64,000 nucleotides of DNA from Sedimentibacter sp. SX930 (GCA_002155105.1 MUZD01000001.1:248001-312000); one strand, 5' to 3'; positions 1-12,132 are shown, counted from the stretch's first letter. Program-made: numbers and translations. Notes: generated from the sequence alone by a model not told the origin.

Positions 1-438
1 TCTCTGGAAGACCTTAAAAAGTCAGTTGTTGTGGAATACCAAGCCTCCGGCGCAACAACAGGCGGTCAAGATGCACAAACTAAAATCACCAAAATTGAAA
101 TCATCACGAACGAAAGTAAATTTGAAGGTTTGAAAAAAGCACTGAACAGCATCGGCATCACAGGCATGACCGTTTTCGATGTATTCGGCTACGGCATGCA
201 AAAAGGGCATAGCACCTATTATAGGGGCGTCGAGACCGAAGCCGACCTGCTGCCAAAGATCCGTGTCGAAGTTGTCGTCAGCACGGTTCCCGTCCAAGAA
301 GTAGTCGATGCTGCCAGAAAAGCATTGTACACAGGCAACATCGGGGATGGAAAAATTTTCATATATAATGTAGAAAACGTCATCCGCGTCAGCACAGGTG
401 ATGAAGGCAAGAAAGCTTTGGAATATCCAAACGAATAA
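1..438 (+). CDS. P-II family nitrogen regulator domain (5'-partial; possibly the C-terminus of an ammonium transporter fusion)
   Basis: P-II proteins sense 2-oxoglutarate, ATP and ADP and control nitrogen uptake. The domain begins about residue 26, near KITKIEII, and keeps the GMTV, GxGxQKGH and GDGKIF motifs of the family through to a normal C-terminus. The frame is open to the left edge of the window, and the GTG at 31 has no ribosome binding site, so the gene probably starts upstream. The extra N-terminal residues (SLEDLKKS...) could be the tail of an Amt transporter fused to P-II; this is inference. At the T-loop tip the residue matching Tyr51 is Thr (YRGVET), so classical uridylylation is not possible there. 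The P-II assignment is firm and the fusion is not. Confidence 0.85.
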   Translation, partial: SLEDLKKSVVVEYQASGATTGGQDAQTKITKIEIITNESKFEGLKKALNSIGITGMTVFDVFGYGMQKGHSTYYRGVETEADLLPKIRVEVVVSTVPVQEVVDAARKALYTGNIGDGKIFIYNVENVIRVSTGDEGKKALEYPNE

Positions 439-443
439 GCAAT

Positions 444-477
444 AAGGGACTGTCTCATGCGAGATGGTCCCTTATTT
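444..477 (+). terminator. Rho-independent terminator after the P-II gene
   Basis: AAGGGAC-TGTCTC at 444-456 pairs with GAGATG-GTCCCTT at 461-473 and is followed by a T-rich tail. It separates the P-II gene from the ribosomal operon. Confidence 0.75.
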
Positions 478-640
478 AATTTTGTTGCATTTCTCGAGTC
501 AGGATATTCAACATTACCATGGGGCTTGCATTCTTCTTACAGATCAGTATAATAGTGAAGGGACAAAATACTTCACAGTGCTCAGGCAATACAAGTCATT
601 TGGATAATAGCAGAAACTGAATATTATTTTCAGAAAAGAC

Positions 641-669
641 TTGCTTTAACTAAGGGGATTATGTATAAT
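641..669 (+). promoter_or_regulatory. Promoter of the S10-spc-alpha operon
   Basis: TTGCTT at 641-646 and a perfect TATAAT at 664-669 are separated by 17 bp. Transcription would start near 676, giving an untranslated leader of roughly 165 nt before rpsJ. The stretch 478-640 upstream is A+T-rich and holds nothing else I can support. Confidence 0.8.
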
Positions 670-729
670 ATATTGGTACGGCATTCATGGTTATGAATAA
701 TGTATTGGGGACCGTTCATTCGGGAACTG

Positions 730-842
730 CAGCTAAGAGACGAGAGGTTGCGACACACCCGGTCGCTTTGTCACGGCGGGTGTGCCGGGGAATTTTCGTG
801 GAGCTAGTCTTATGAATTACATCTGACGAAGGAGGGAACAAC
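730..842 (+). promoter_or_regulatory. Structured 5' leader of rpsJ
   Basis: The leader contains a 7-bp stem, CACACCC at 754-760 with GGGTGTG at 778-784, enclosing a 17-nt loop. A GGAGCTAGTC stretch follows, then the strong ribosome binding site GAAGGAGGG before the ATG at 843. The size and position suit a ribosomal-protein autoregulatory leader. I cannot assign it to a named RNA family from sequence alone. Confidence 0.5.
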
Positions 843-1151
843 ATGGCAAAACAAAAAATACGTATTCGTTTAAAAGCATATGAACACCGTGCTCTTGATC
901 AATCAGCGGATAAAATCGTGGAAACAGCAAAAAGAACGGGAGCTACCGTTTCTGGTCCGATTCCATTGCCGACTGAAAGATCACTATACACAGTGATTCG
1001 TGCTACTCACAAGTACAAAGATTCTCGTGAGCAGTTCGAAATGCTTACACACAAACGTCTAATCGACATCATCAACCCAACAACAAAAACTGTTGACGCT
1101 TTGATGAAACTTGACTTACCAAGCGGCGTAGACATCGAAATCAAATTATAA
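843..1151 (+). CDS. rpsJ: 30S ribosomal protein S10
   Basis: S10 belongs to the 30S head and also pairs with NusB in transcription antitermination. The 102-residue product has the family's full length, with the opening [12 protein letters not shown] and the central PIPLPT segment both conserved. It is the first gene of the long ribosomal operon and sits behind a consensus promoter and a structured leader, so its start region is the likely control point. The ATG at 843 follows GGAGGG at ideal spacing. Confidence 0.98.
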   Translation: MAKQKIRIRLKAYEHRALDQSADKIVETAKRTGATVSGPIPLPTERSLYTVIRATHKYKDSREQFEMLTHKRLIDIINPTTKTVDALMKLDLPSGVDIEIKL

Positions 1152-1189
1152 TCAAACCTATCATATAAAAAACAAACGGAGGTGTTACC

Positions 1190-1828
1190 ATGACCAAAGG
1201 AATCTTAGGCAAAAAAGTAGGAATGACTCAATTCTTTACTGCAAACGGTGAGTTAGTACCAGTTACAGTTATCGAAGCTACTCCAAACGTTGTTTTACAA
1301 GTTAAAACCAACGAAACGGACGGCTACGAAGCGGTACAACTAGGCTACCAAGAAATGCGTGAAGTATTGTCAAACAAACCTGCTAAGGGTCATGCAGCAA
1401 AAGCAAAAACTGCTCCTAAGCGCTTCATTCGTGAATTTAACAATGTTGAGCTAGGAGAATACGAAGTAGGAAAAGAAATCAAAGTTGATATCTTTGAAGC
1501 CGGCGACATTGTTGATGTTACTGGTACCACTAAAGGACATGGCTTCCAAGGCGTAATCAAACGTCACGGACAAAGCCGCGGACCAATGGCCCACGGATCT
1601 CGTTACCATCGTCGTCCGGGTTCAATGGGTGCTGCTTCATTCCCATCCCGCGTATTCAAAGGTAAAAAATTAGCAGGACGTATGGGTAACGACCGCGTTA
1701 CTATCCAAAACCTTGAAGTCGTTATGGTTGACGTTGAGAAAAACGTTATCCTGATCAAAGGTAACGTACCTGGTTCTAAAAAATCATTAATCGAAATCAA
1801 AGTAGCTCGCAAAGCTGCAAACAAATAA
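1190..1828 (+). CDS. rplC: 50S ribosomal protein L3
   Basis: L3 is an early 23S rRNA-binding protein whose loop reaches toward the peptidyl transferase centre. The 212-residue product opens with [13 protein letters not shown], and the loop near residues 125-160 ([24 protein letters not shown]) is intact. It lies 38 bp behind rpsJ with its own CGGAGGTG site. Length and motifs are typical and nothing is unusual. Confidence 0.98.
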   Translation: MTKGILGKKVGMTQFFTANGELVPVTVIEATPNVVLQVKTNETDGYEAVQLGYQEMREVLSNKPAKGHAAKAKTAPKRFIREFNNVELGEYEVGKEIKVDIFEAGDIVDVTGTTKGHGFQGVIKRHGQSRGPMAHGSRYHRRPGSMGAASFPSRVFKGKKLAGRMGNDRVTIQNLEVVMVDVEKNVILIKGNVPGSKKSLIEIKVARKAANK

Positions 1829-1854
1829 TATAAAAGAGAGGAGGAACGAGAAAA

Positions 1855-2478
1855 ATGCCAAACGTAGCCTTATTTAAACAAGATGGAACACAAAACGGTG
1901 AAGTAACTTTGAATGAAGAAATCTTTGGGATTGAGCCTAACGAAAACGTTGTTTACGATGCAATCATCATGCAACGCGCTTCTTTAAGACAAGGAACTCA
2001 CGCAGTAAAAAACCGCAGCGCTGTCAGCGGTGGTGGTCGTAAACCATGGAAACAAAAAGGAACAGGCCGTGCACGCCAAGGTTCAATCCGTTCACCACAA
2101 TGGGTTGGCGGTGGAGTTGTCTTTGGACCAACACCTCGTTCTTACAGCTATAAATTAAACAAGAAAGTTCGTCGCTTAGCTATCAAATCAGTTCTTTCAA
2201 CGAAAGTTGCTGAAGGAGACTTGATCGTAGTTGAAACATTGAACTTCGATGCACCAAAAACAAAAGAATTTGCAAATGTGTTGAAAAACCTTAACGTTGA
2301 TACGAAAGTATTGGTTGTTGTAGAAAACGACAACGATTTTGCAGCATTATCAGCACGTAACCTTCCTGGCGTAACAGTCGTTAACGAAACAGGAATCAAC
2401 GTATTGGATGTTGTTTCAAACAACAAATTAGTCTTGACACAAGCTGCTCTTTCTAAGGTAGAGGAGGCTCTTATATAA
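1855..2478 (+). CDS. rplD: 50S ribosomal protein L4
   Basis: L4 helps form the constriction of the nascent-peptide exit tunnel. The 207-residue product contains the tunnel-loop signature [19 protein letters not shown], near residues 60-80, and the following [13 protein letters not shown]. Its stop codon overlaps the rplW start by one base (TAATG), which suggests translational coupling. Confidence 0.98.
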   Translation: MPNVALFKQDGTQNGEVTLNEEIFGIEPNENVVYDAIIMQRASLRQGTHAVKNRSAVSGGGRKPWKQKGTGRARQGSIRSPQWVGGGVVFGPTPRSYSYKLNKKVRRLAIKSVLSTKVAEGDLIVVETLNFDAPKTKEFANVLKNLNVDTKVLVVVENDNDFAALSARNLPGVTVVNETGINVLDVVSNNKLVLTQAALSKVEEALI

Positions 2479-2762
2479 TGGAAGCAACAGACGTTATCAA
2501 ACGCCCAATCATCACGGAAGCTTCTATGCTTGCAATGGATGAAAAGAAATATACCTTTGAAGTGGATGTACGTGCTAACAAAACATTAGTTAAACAATCT
2601 ATCGAATCATTGTTCGGTGTAGATGTTAAAAACGTAAACATCATGAATGTACGCGGCAAACTTAAACGTATGGGCAAATACAAAGGCTATACAAAAAAAC
2701 GCCGTAAAGCAATCATCACTTTGACTGAAAATTCTAAAACAATCGAATTATTCGAAAATTAA
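2478..2762 (+). CDS. rplW: 50S ribosomal protein L23
   Basis: L23 lies at the tunnel exit and is the docking site for trigger factor and SRP. The 94-residue product has the usual [11 protein letters not shown] opening and the [16 protein letters not shown] basic loop. Its ribosome binding site, GAGGAGG, lies inside the end of rplD, and the ATG at 2478 shares a base with the rplD stop. Confidence 0.97.
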   Translation: MEATDVIKRPIITEASMLAMDEKKYTFEVDVRANKTLVKQSIESLFGVDVKNVNIMNVRGKLKRMGKYKGYTKKRRKAIITLTENSKTIELFEN

Positions 2763-2796
2763 TTTACTGAAATAATCAAATAGGAGGGGAAAAAAC

Positions 2797-3627
2797 GTGG
2801 CGATTAAGAAATACAAACCTACCACAAACGGCCGTCGTAATATGACTGGTTCTGATTTCGCAGAAATTACAAAAACAACACCTGAGAAATCTTTGGTCGA
2901 ACCAATCAAAAGAAAAGCCGGTCGCAACAACCAAGGTAAAATTACCGTTCGTCATCAAGCTGGTGGACACAAACGTGCTTACCGTGTGATCGACTTCAAA
3001 CGTAATAAAGATGGAGTCGTTGGTATCGTAAAAGCTGTCGAGTACGATCCAAACCGCACTGCAAACATCGCGTTGATCCAATATGTTGATGGAATCAAAA
3101 CTTACATTATTGCCCCTAAAGGCATCGAAGTAGGCCAACAAATCGAATCTGGAGTAGGATCTGATATCAAAATCGGAAACGCAATGCCATTGTCAACTAT
3201 CCCAGTCGGTACTGTTATCCACAACATCGAAACAAAACCAGGCAAAGGCGGTCAATTGATCCGTTCAGCTGGTACAAGTGCTCAAGTACTTGGACAAGAA
3301 GGTAAATATACATTAGTTCGTTTGAACTCAAGCGAAGTTCGTTTAATCCTTTCAACTTGCCGTGCAACAATCGGTTCAGTAGGTAACGAACAACACGAAT
3401 TGATCAACATCGGTAAAGCTGGACGTAACCGTTGGTTGGGTAAACGCCCTACTGTCCGTGGTTCTGTAATGAACCCGAACGATCACCCACACGGTGGTGG
3501 TGAAGGTAAATCTCCAATCGGACGCAAAGCGCCAGTTACTCCTTGGGGTAAACCTGCTCTTGGTTACAAAACTCGTAGCAAGAAAGCTAAATCTAGCAAG
3601 TTAATCGTTCGTGGCCGTAAAAAATAA
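2797..3627 (+). CDS. rplB: 50S ribosomal protein L2
   Basis: L2 is required for subunit association and peptidyl transferase assembly. The 276-residue product carries the conserved C-terminal segment [13 protein letters not shown], near residues 225-240, which includes the histidine region close to the catalytic centre. The start is GTG at 2797 behind AGGAGGGG. A 53-bp gap follows before rpsS. Confidence 0.98.
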   Translation: MAIKKYKPTTNGRRNMTGSDFAEITKTTPEKSLVEPIKRKAGRNNQGKITVRHQAGGHKRAYRVIDFKRNKDGVVGIVKAVEYDPNRTANIALIQYVDGIKTYIIAPKGIEVGQQIESGVGSDIKIGNAMPLSTIPVGTVIHNIETKPGKGGQLIRSAGTSAQVLGQEGKYTLVRLNSSEVRLILSTCRATIGSVGNEQHELINIGKAGRNRWLGKRPTVRGSVMNPNDHPHGGGEGKSPIGRKAPVTPWGKPALGYKTRSKKAKSSKLIVRGRKK

Positions 3628-3680
3628 TTATCACAACAATAATTAACTGAAGCAACACATAATCGAAAGGAGGCTTCACC

Positions 3681-3962
3681 ATGGGTCGTAGTTTGAAAAA
3701 AGGACCTTTTGTCGATGAACATTTAATTAAGAAAGTTGAAGCTGCTCTAGCTAGCGAAAAGAAACAAGTAATTAAAACTTGGTCTCGCCGCTCTACAATT
3801 TTCCCACAATTCATCGGACAAACGATTGCAGTTTATGATGGAAGAAAACACGTTCCAGTTTACATTCAAGAAGACATGGTAGGACACAAATTAGGAGAAT
3901 TCGCTCCAACAAGAACATACCGTGGCCATGCCGCAGACGACAAGAAAACAGGTCGCCGTTAA
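3681..3962 (+). CDS. rpsS: 30S ribosomal protein S19
   Basis: S19 sits in the 30S head next to S13 and near the A-site tRNA. The 93-residue product has the canonical start [14 protein letters not shown] and the motifs TWSRRSTI and [11 protein letters not shown]. It is preceded by AAAGGAGG. Confidence 0.98.
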   Translation: MGRSLKKGPFVDEHLIKKVEAALASEKKQVIKTWSRRSTIFPQFIGQTIAVYDGRKHVPVYIQEDMVGHKLGEFAPTRTYRGHAADDKKTGRR

Positions 3963-3982
3963 TTACGAGGGGAGGAAATAAC

Positions 3983-4339
3983 ATGCCAGAACAAATCACA
4001 GCTGCAAAAGCATCTGCACAAACTGTTCGCATTGCCGCTCGTAAGGTTCGTTTAGTAGTGGATCTTATCAGAGGCAAGAGCATCGGAGAAGCAATCTCCA
4101 TTCTGAAATTCACACCACGTGGCGCTTCGCCCGTTGTAGAAAAAGTGTTGATGTCAGCAATTGCCAATGCAGAACATAATTATGATTTAGATATCGAAAA
4201 CTTGGTAGTAAGCGAGGCTTATGTTAACGAAGGACCAACGATGAAACGTTTCCGTCCTCGTGCAAAAGGATCAGCTTCACCAATCATGAAACGTACTAGC
4301 CACATCACAATCGTGGTATCAGAAAAGAAGGAGGGATAA
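3983..4339 (+). CDS. rplV: 50S ribosomal protein L22
   Basis: L22 lines the exit tunnel through a long beta-hairpin where macrolide-resistance changes occur in other bacteria. The 118-residue product shows [14 protein letters not shown] near residue 18 and the hairpin [11 protein letters not shown] near residue 90, with no evident insertion or deletion. It is three bases upstream of rpsC. Confidence 0.97.
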   Translation: MPEQITAAKASAQTVRIAARKVRLVVDLIRGKSIGEAISILKFTPRGASPVVEKVLMSAIANAEHNYDLDIENLVVSEAYVNEGPTMKRFRPRAKGSASPIMKRTSHITIVVSEKKEG

Positions 4340-4342
4340 TCT

Positions 4343-4999
4343 GTGGGTCAAAAAATTCATCCATTAGGATTACGTGTCGGCATCATTCGTGACTGGGATG
4401 CTAAATGGTACGCTGAAAAAGATTTCGCAGCTTTCTTACATGAAGATTTACGTATCCGTAAATATATCGCAAAGAACTTAAGCGAAGCTTCTGTTTCTAA
4501 AATTGAAATTGAACGTGCAGCTAACCGCGTAAACGTTTCTATCCATACTGCCAAACCTGGTATGGTAATCGGTAAAGGCGGTTCTGAAGTTGAAAAAACT
4601 CGTAAAGAGTTAAATGAACTTACTGGTAAAAAAGTACACATCAACATCGTGGAAATCAAAAGACCAGACTTGGATGCTAAATTAGTTGCTGAAGGTATCG
4701 CTAAACAGTTGGAAAACCGTGTAGCTTTCCGTCGTGCGCAAAAACAAGCAATCCAACGTACAATGAGATCTGGCGCTAAAGGGATCAAAACGCAAGTTTC
4801 TGGTCGTTTGAATGGTGCAGATATCGCTCGTGCTGAAACTCATGCTGAAGGAACTGTTCCATTGCATACATTGCGTGCGGACATCGACTACGCTTGGGAA
4901 GAAGCAGATACAACTTATGGTAAATTAGGCGTTAAAGTTTGGATTTACCGTGGTGAAGTTTTACCAGCAAAAAAAACAACTGAGAAAGGAGGGAAATAA
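4343..4999 (+). CDS. rpsC: 30S ribosomal protein S3
   Basis: S3 lies at the mRNA entry channel and contributes to unwinding incoming mRNA. The 218-residue protein has a KH-domain GxxG loop ([12 protein letters not shown], near residue 75) and the C-terminal [21 protein letters not shown] segment. The start is GTG at 4343 behind AAGGAGGG, only three bases after rplV. Confidence 0.97.
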   Translation: MGQKIHPLGLRVGIIRDWDAKWYAEKDFAAFLHEDLRIRKYIAKNLSEASVSKIEIERAANRVNVSIHTAKPGMVIGKGGSEVEKTRKELNELTGKKVHINIVEIKRPDLDAKLVAEGIAKQLENRVAFRRAQKQAIQRTMRSGAKGIKTQVSGRLNGADIARAETHAEGTVPLHTLRADIDYAWEEADTTYGKLGVKVWIYRGEVLPAKKTTEKGGK

Positions 5000-5002
5000 C
5001 CA

Positions 5003-5437
5003 ATGTTAGTACCTAAACGTGTAAAACACCGTCGTGAGTTCCGTGGAAAAATGCGCGGAGAAGCTAAAGGCGGAAAAGAAGTAGTTTTCGGCGAATATGG
5101 TTTGCAAGCTGTTGACTCTCATTGGATCACAAACCGTCAGATCGAAGCTGCTCGTATCGCTATGACTCGTTACATGAAACGTGGTGGGAAAGTTTGGATC
5201 AAAATATTCCCTCACAAATCATATACATCCAAAGCTATCGGAGTCCGTATGGGTTCTGGTAAAGGGGCACCTGAAGGTTGGGTATCTCCAGTTAAACGCG
5301 GCAAAATCATGTTTGAAGTAGCAGGCGTCCCTGAAGAAGTGGCACGCGAAGCTCTACGTCTTGCATCTCACAAATTGCCAGTTAAAACAAAAATTGTAAA
5401 ACGTAAAGAAATTGGTGGTGAATCGAATGAAGGCTAA
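5003..5437 (+). CDS. rplP: 50S ribosomal protein L16
   Basis: L16 binds near the A-site tRNA elbow and the central protuberance. The 144-residue product opens [16 protein letters not shown] and has [15 protein letters not shown] and the [11 protein letters not shown] loop around residues 78-92. It overlaps the start of rpmC by 11 bases. Confidence 0.98.
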   Translation: MLVPKRVKHRREFRGKMRGEAKGGKEVVFGEYGLQAVDSHWITNRQIEAARIAMTRYMKRGGKVWIKIFPHKSYTSKAIGVRMGSGKGAPEGWVSPVKRGKIMFEVAGVPEEVAREALRLASHKLPVKTKIVKRKEIGGESNEG

Positions 5438-5621
5438 TGAACTTAAAGAGTTATCCACTGCTGAAATGATTGATAAAGAAAAACAATTCAAAGATGAATT
5501 ATTCAATCTACGATTCCAACTTGCAACCGGACAGTTAGAAAATACTGCCCGCTTGAAAGAAGTACGCAAATCAATTGCACGTATTAAAACTGTATTGCGA
5601 CAACAAGAATTGCAAAAATAG
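5427..5621 (+). CDS. rpmC: 50S ribosomal protein L29
   Basis: L29 is a small helical protein beside L23 at the tunnel exit. I place the start at the ATG at 5427, giving 64 residues beginning [10 protein letters not shown], which matches family N-termini. A longer reading from GTG 5412 would add MVVNR, but that codon lies in the GGTGGTG stretch that acts as the ribosome binding site. The gene overlaps the end of rplP. Confidence 0.93.
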   Translation: MKANELKELSTAEMIDKEKQFKDELFNLRFQLATGQLENTARLKEVRKSIARIKTVLRQQELQK

Positions 5622-5648
5622 TAGATCAGCAAAGGAGGTCACAACGAA

Positions 5649-5915
5649 ATGACTGAAGAACGTAACCAACGTAAAGTCTACCAAGGTGTTGTTGTTTCCG
5701 ATAAGATGGATAAAACAATTGTCGTAGAAGTATCTACAACAAAAACACATTCAACTTATGGTAAACGCGTTAAGTACTCTAAAAAGTACAAAGCACATGA
5801 TGAAAACAACCAAGCTAAAATGGGAGATGTAGTTAGAATTATGGAGACTCGTCCTCTATCTGCTACTAAAAACTTCCGCTTACTGGAAGTTGTTGAAGAA
5901 TCAGTAATCATCTAA
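5649..5915 (+). CDS. rpsQ: 30S ribosomal protein S17
   Basis: S17 is a primary 16S-binding OB-fold protein needed early in 30S assembly. The 88-residue product shows [17 protein letters not shown] and [16 protein letters not shown], the two signature strands. An AAAGGAGG site precedes the ATG at 5649. Confidence 0.97.
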   Translation: MTEERNQRKVYQGVVVSDKMDKTIVVEVSTTKTHSTYGKRVKYSKKYKAHDENNQAKMGDVVRIMETRPLSATKNFRLLEVVEESVII

Positions 5916-5958
5916 TCAGACAAATAAATATTTTTATATCCGGAAGGAGGATACTGAA

Positions 5959-6327
5959 GTGATACAAACAGAATCCCGCTTAAGAGTTGCCGACAATTCA
6001 GGCGCTAAAGAAGTGTTAACTATCAAAGTGTTAGGTGGTTCAAACCGCAAATTCGCAGGAATTGGTGATACAATCGTCTGCACAGTAAAACAAGCTACAC
6101 CCGGTGGTGTTGTCAAAAAGGGTGATGTAGTTAAAGCTGTTATCGTTCGTACGAAACACGGCGCACACCGTAAAGATGGTTCTTACATCAAATTTGACGA
6201 AAATGCTTGTGTAATCATTCGTGACGACAAGAGCCCTCGTGGAACACGTATCTTTGGACCAGTTGCACGCGAATTGCGTGACAACAACTACATGAAGATC
6301 GTTTCCCTTGCTCCAGAAGTATTGTAA
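5959..6327 (+). CDS. rplN: 50S ribosomal protein L14
   Basis: L14 lies at the subunit interface and contacts RsfS and 16S helix 14. The 122-residue product opens [18 protein letters not shown] and has the [12 protein letters not shown] signature near residue 52. The start is GTG at 5959 behind GGAAGGAGG. Confidence 0.97.
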   Translation: MIQTESRLRVADNSGAKEVLTIKVLGGSNRKFAGIGDTIVCTVKQATPGGVVKKGDVVKAVIVRTKHGAHRKDGSYIKFDENACVIIRDDKSPRGTRIFGPVARELRDNNYMKIVSLAPEVL

Positions 6328-6361
6328 TCAACTGTCATAAATGAAGGAGGTGCAACAAAGC

Positions 6362-6670
6362 ATGCACGTAAAAACTGGTGATAAAGTTAAAGTCATTACT
6401 GGAAAAGATAAAGGTAAAGAAGGAGTCATCCTTAAAACTTTCCCTAAAAAAGATCGTGTTATTGTCGAAGGCATTAATATTGTCAAGAAACATCGCAAAG
6501 CTTCTCAAACAAACCCAACAGGTGGAATTCTTGAAGAAGCAGCACCTATCCATGTTTCTAACATTATGTTAATTGATGCTAAAACTGGCGAACCTACTCG
6601 CGTAGGATCTAAAGTCGTAGATGGCAAAAAAGTCCGCGTTTCCAAAAAAACCGGCGAAATCATTGATTAA
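6362..6670 (+). CDS. rplX: 50S ribosomal protein L24
   Basis: L24 is an assembly-initiator protein at the tunnel exit with a KOW domain. The chosen ATG at 6362 gives 102 residues starting [21 protein letters not shown], the KOW motif itself. An in-frame ATG at 6341 would add seven residues, but it lies upstream of the AAGGAGGT site at 6344-6351 and is therefore rejected. Confidence 0.95.
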   Translation: MHVKTGDKVKVITGKDKGKEGVILKTFPKKDRVIVEGINIVKKHRKASQTNPTGGILEEAAPIHVSNIMLIDAKTGEPTRVGSKVVDGKKVRVSKKTGEIID

Positions 6671-6696
6671 TTATTAGAGGAAGGAGGATATTCTAA

Positions 6697-7236
6697 ATGA
6701 ACCGTTTAAAAGAAAAATACACAAAAGAAATCGTTCCATCATTGATGGAAAAATTTGAATACACTTCAATCATGCAAACACCTAAAATTGACAAAATTGT
6801 CATCAACATGGGTGTGGGTGATGCAGTGTCAAACACAAAAAACCTAGATAAAGCAGTTGAAGAACTAACTTTGATCTCTGGTCAAAAACCAGTCATCACA
6901 TTAGCTAAAAAATCAATCGCTGCATTCCGTTTACGTGAAGGTATGCCTATCGGCACTAAAGTTACTTTACGTGGCGAAAGAATGTACGACTTCTTGGATA
7001 AACTAGTAACAGTTTCATTACCACGTGTACGTGACTTCCGTGGGATCAGCAAAAAATCTTTTGATGGTCGTGGAAACTATACTTTAGGTATCAAAGAACA
7101 ATTGATTTTCCCAGAAGTTGACTATGATAGAGTCGACAAAGTACGTGGTATGGATATCGTTATCGTAACTACTGCTAACACTGACGAAGAATCAAGAGAA
7201 TTATTGACACAACTTGGAATGCCATTCCAAAAATAA
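6697..7236 (+). CDS. rplE: 50S ribosomal protein L5
   Basis: L5 binds 5S rRNA and contacts the P-site tRNA. The 179-residue product has [14 protein letters not shown] near residue 30, the [14 protein letters not shown] segment and the C-terminal [17 protein letters not shown]. It is followed after 20 bp by rpsN. Confidence 0.98.
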   Translation: MNRLKEKYTKEIVPSLMEKFEYTSIMQTPKIDKIVINMGVGDAVSNTKNLDKAVEELTLISGQKPVITLAKKSIAAFRLREGMPIGTKVTLRGERMYDFLDKLVTVSLPRVRDFRGISKKSFDGRGNYTLGIKEQLIFPEVDYDRVDKVRGMDIVIVTTANTDEESRELLTQLGMPFQK

Positions 7237-7256
7237 GCTAAGGAGGCGAATAATAA

Positions 7257-7442
7257 TTGGCTAAAAAATCCATGATTGCTAAAAACAAACGTCCCGCAAA
7301 ACATTCTACTCAAGCTTACTCTCGTTGTGAACGTTGCGGACGTCCACATTCAGTTTATCGCAAATTCAAACTTTGCCGTATTTGCTTCCGTGAACTTGCC
7401 TATAAAGGACAAATTCCCGGCGTGAAAAAGGCTAGCTGGTAA
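7257..7442 (+). CDS. rpsN: 30S ribosomal protein S14 type Z (zinc-binding)
   Basis: S14 completes the 30S head. This is the short 61-residue form with four cysteines in two CxxC pairs (CERC at residues 24-27, CRIC at 39-42) that hold zinc. The start is TTG at 7257 with AAGGAGGCG upstream, and no ATG fits the family N-terminus AKKSMIAK. Zinc-free paralogues used under zinc limitation are known in related bacteria; none is in this window. Confidence 0.96.
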   Translation: MAKKSMIAKNKRPAKHSTQAYSRCERCGRPHSVYRKFKLCRICFRELAYKGQIPGVKKASW

Positions 7443-7476
7443 TTTAACCATACTCGCAAAAGGAGGTATAATGTAA

Positions 7477-7875
7477 ATGGTCATGACAGATCCAATCGCA
7501 GATTTCTTAACTCGTATTCGTAATGCCAACATGGTACGTCACGAATCTTTAGAAGTGCCTGCATCAAAGACAAAATTAGAGATCGCTAACATTCTTAAGG
7601 CTGAAGGTTTCATCAAAAACTTTGATTACACTTCAGACGATAAACAAGGTGTTATCCGTGTATTCTTAAAATATGGTCCAAACAACGAACGCGTCATCAC
7701 TGGTTTGAAACGTATTTCAAAACCAGGTTTGCGTGTATACGCTAAAACTGGCGACATCCCTAAAGTATTGAATGGTTTAGGAATCGCAATCGTGTCTACT
7801 TCTGAAGGTGTTATCACCGACAAAGAAGCAAGAGCGAAAAACATCGGCGGCGAAGTATTAGCTTACATTTGGTAA
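7477..7875 (+). CDS. rpsH: 30S ribosomal protein S8
   Basis: S8 organises the 16S central domain. The 132-residue product opens [19 protein letters not shown] and ends with the family signature [20 protein letters not shown] 7477 is preferred over the in-frame ATG at 7483 because it is 10 bases behind GGAGG and gives the standard N-terminus. Confidence 0.97.
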   Translation: MVMTDPIADFLTRIRNANMVRHESLEVPASKTKLEIANILKAEGFIKNFDYTSDDKQGVIRVFLKYGPNNERVITGLKRISKPGLRVYAKTGDIPKVLNGLGIAIVSTSEGVITDKEARAKNIGGEVLAYIW

Positions 7876-7916
7876 TTTTTAAAAAAAATAAGAGAAAATA
7901 AAGGAGGTGCAGCCCT

Positions 7917-8453
7917 GTGAGTCGTATTGGAAATAAAGCAATCGAAATCCCAGCTGGCGTAACCGTTACTCAACAAGGTAACACTGTTACGGTTAAAGGC
8001 CCTAAAGGCGAATTAACTAGCACATTTAATGAAATGATCGGCATCAAGATCGATGGAAACACTGTTACTTTCACTCGTCCTAACGAAGAGAAATTCACTA
8101 AATCCATTCATGGTACTACACGCGCGTTGGTAAACAACATGGTTGTAGGTGTATCTGAAGGATTTATGAAAGAATTGGACTTAGTAGGGGTTGGGTACCG
8201 TGCTCAATTGCAAGGCAACAAACTTGTATTGAACGTCGGCTATTCTCATCCAGTTGAATTCACACCAGAAGACGGTATCGAAGTGGAAGTACCAACTAAC
8301 ACTAAGATCATCGTTAAAGGTTACGATAAAGCTAAAGTTGGCGCTTTGGCAGCCAACATCCGCGGCGTACGCCCACCAGAGCCTTACAAAGGTAAAGGTA
8401 TCAAATACGTTAACGAAATCATCCGTCGTAAAGAAGGTAAGACAGGTAAATAA
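7917..8453 (+). CDS. rplF: 50S ribosomal protein L6
   Basis: L6 lies near the sarcin-ricin loop and the factor-binding site. The 178-residue product contains two similar alpha/beta halves and the C-terminal signature [22 protein letters not shown]. The start is GTG at 7917 after AAAGGAGGTG. Confidence 0.97.
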   Translation: MSRIGNKAIEIPAGVTVTQQGNTVTVKGPKGELTSTFNEMIGIKIDGNTVTFTRPNEEKFTKSIHGTTRALVNNMVVGVSEGFMKELDLVGVGYRAQLQGNKLVLNVGYSHPVEFTPEDGIEVEVPTNTKIIVKGYDKAKVGALAANIRGVRPPEPYKGKGIKYVNEIIRRKEGKTGK

Positions 8454-8517
8454 TAGTCCGCTATTATTACTTGCTTCCTGAACGACCCAACAAAATAACA
8501 TTAAAGAGGTGACAATT

Positions 8518-8874
8518 GTGATTACTAAACCAGATAAAAACAAAGTGCGCCAAGCTAGACACGCACGCGTAAGAAGAAAAATCTCTGGTACTGCAGAGTG
8601 CCCACGCTTGAACGTTTTCCGTTCCAACAAAAACATCTACGCTCAATTAATTGATGACGTAGCGGGTGTGACGCTAGCAAGTGCCTCTACAAAAGAAACA
8701 GAAATCGCAACCGGTACTAAAACTGAAGCTGCTGCTGCAGTTGGAAAACTGATTGCTGAACGTTCTGTTGCTAAAGGTATCAAAAAAGTAGTCTTTGACC
8801 GTGGTGGCTATCTGTACCATGGCCGTGTACAGGCTTTAGCTGAAGCTGCTCGCGAAAATGGACTAGATTTCTAA
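8518..8874 (+). CDS. rplR: 50S ribosomal protein L18
   Basis: L18 brings 5S rRNA to the large subunit. I place the start at GTG 8518, six bases after AAAGAGGTG, giving 118 residues that begin [12 protein letters not shown] as in relatives. The upstream in-frame GTG at 8509 lies within the ribosome binding site itself. The motifs [14 protein letters not shown] and [12 protein letters not shown] are intact. Confidence 0.95.
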   Translation: MITKPDKNKVRQARHARVRRKISGTAECPRLNVFRSNKNIYAQLIDDVAGVTLASASTKETEIATGTKTEAAAAVGKLIAERSVAKGIKKVVFDRGGYLYHGRVQALAEAARENGLDF

Positions 8875-8894
8875 GAAAAGGAGGATAACCACAC

Positions 8895-9395
8895 ATGGTT
8901 TATGTTGACCCAAATCATATTGAATTAGAAGACCGCGTTGTTGCGATCAATCGTGTAACAAAAGTTGTTAAAGGTGGACGTCGTCTACGTTTTGCTGCTT
9001 TAGTTGTTGTAGGAGACAGAAACGGACATGTAGGATTCGGTACTGGTAAAGCAGCCGAGGTTCCAGAAGCTATTCGTAAAGCTATCGAATCTGCTAAAAA
9101 GAGCCTTATTGAAGTTCCAATGTCTGAATCAACAATCCCTCATCAAGTTATCGGATCTTTCTGTGGCGGTAACGTAATGTTGAAACCTGCTAAATCCGGT
9201 TCCGGAGTTTCTGCAGGCGGACCAGTCCGTGCCGTTGTCGAATTAGCTGGTATCGCTGATATCACAAGCAAATCCCTTGGTTCTAACACACCTATCAACA
9301 TGGTACGTGCTACAATCGATGGCTTGAAACAGTTGAAAAATGCTGAAGACGTTGCGAAATTACGCGGCAAAACAGTTGAAGAATTACTAGGATAA
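8895..9395 (+). CDS. rpsE: 30S ribosomal protein S5
   Basis: S5 supports translational fidelity and lies beside S4 at the mRNA entry channel. The 166-residue product has the N-terminal dsRNA-like domain ([20 protein letters not shown]) and the C-terminal domain with [18 protein letters not shown]. It is followed after 13 bp by rpmD. Confidence 0.97.
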   Translation: MVYVDPNHIELEDRVVAINRVTKVVKGGRRLRFAALVVVGDRNGHVGFGTGKAAEVPEAIRKAIESAKKSLIEVPMSESTIPHQVIGSFCGGNVMLKPAKSGSGVSAGGPVRAVVELAGIADITSKSLGSNTPINMVRATIDGLKQLKNAEDVAKLRGKTVEELLG

Positions 9396-9408
9396 GGAGG
9401 ACTACATA

Positions 9409-9591
9409 ATGGCAGAAGTAAAGATCACTTTAAAACGCAGCTTGATTGGACGTCCTCAAAACCAAAAAGATACTTGCAAAGCTTTGGGATTGTCCAAAAT
9501 CGGCAAATCTGTTGTTAAACCAGCTAACCCAGCTATCTTGGGCATGGTCAACACAGTAAGCCACTTAGTTACATCAGAAGAAGTTAAATAA
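9409..9591 (+). CDS. rpmD: 50S ribosomal protein L30
   Basis: L30 is a small peripheral 50S protein. The 60-residue product shows [20 protein letters not shown] and [12 protein letters not shown], which is normal for bacterial L30. The GGAGGACTACATA spacing to the ATG at 9409 is ideal. Confidence 0.95.
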   Translation: MAEVKITLKRSLIGRPQNQKDTCKALGLSKIGKSVVKPANPAILGMVNTVSHLVTSEEVK

Positions 9592-9624
9592 TAAACATCA
9601 GATTAAAGGAGGTGCCAAGTTACT

Positions 9625-10064
9625 ATGAAACTTCATGAATTAAAACCTGCTGTAGGTTCACGTAAAGAACGTAACCGTGTCGGTCGCGGATCTTCATCCG
9701 GTAATGGTAAAACATCCGGTCGTGGACATAAAGGCCAAAAAGCTCGTTCAGGCGGCGGTGTGAGACTTGGATTCGAGGGTGGACAAACTCCATTGTTCCG
9801 TCGTCTTCCAAAACGTGGATTCACGAACATCAACCGTAAGGAATATGCTGTAATCAACTTAGAAATCTTAAACCGTTTCGAAGATGGTACAGAAGTTACT
9901 CCAGCTTTATTAGTTGAAACTGGTATTGTCAAAGATGAAAAATCAGGCATCAAAGTTTTGGGCAACGGAAGCGTTGAGAAAAAACTGACAGTTAAAGCTA
10001 ATAAATTCTCCGAAGCAGCACAAAAAGCTATCGAAGCTGCAGGTGGGACTGTTGAGGTGATCTA

Positions 10065-10065
<1 letters not shown>
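9625..10065 (+). CDS. rplO: 50S ribosomal protein L15
   Basis: L15 is a late-assembly 50S protein with a long basic N-terminal extension. The 146-residue product shows [20 protein letters not shown] and the glycine-rich [20 protein letters not shown] stretch. Its stop overlaps the secY ATG by one base (TAATG), coupling the last spc ribosomal gene to the translocase. Confidence 0.97.
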
Positions 10066-12069
<2,004 letters not shown>

Positions 12070-12103
12070 TTGCAAATGTCATTTGAAATTAATCGGAATT
12101 TTC

Positions 12104-12132
12104 TTTTCAATTGATACTTGCTATGGTATAAT
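12104..12132 (+). promoter_or_regulatory. Internal promoter upstream of infA (extended -10)
   Basis: TATAAT at 12127-12132 is preceded by TGG, an extended -10. A weak -35, TTTTCA at 12104-12109, lies at 17-bp spacing. It sits in the 135-bp adk-infA gap and would let infA-rpmJ-rpsM-rpsK-rpoA-rplQ be expressed independently of the upstream operon. Confidence 0.65.

Noticed and set aside
1603-9965. Long open frames on the minus strand across the ribosomal operon
   Set aside because: They are shadows of strongly biased plus-strand genes, lack ribosome binding sites and have no family resemblance.
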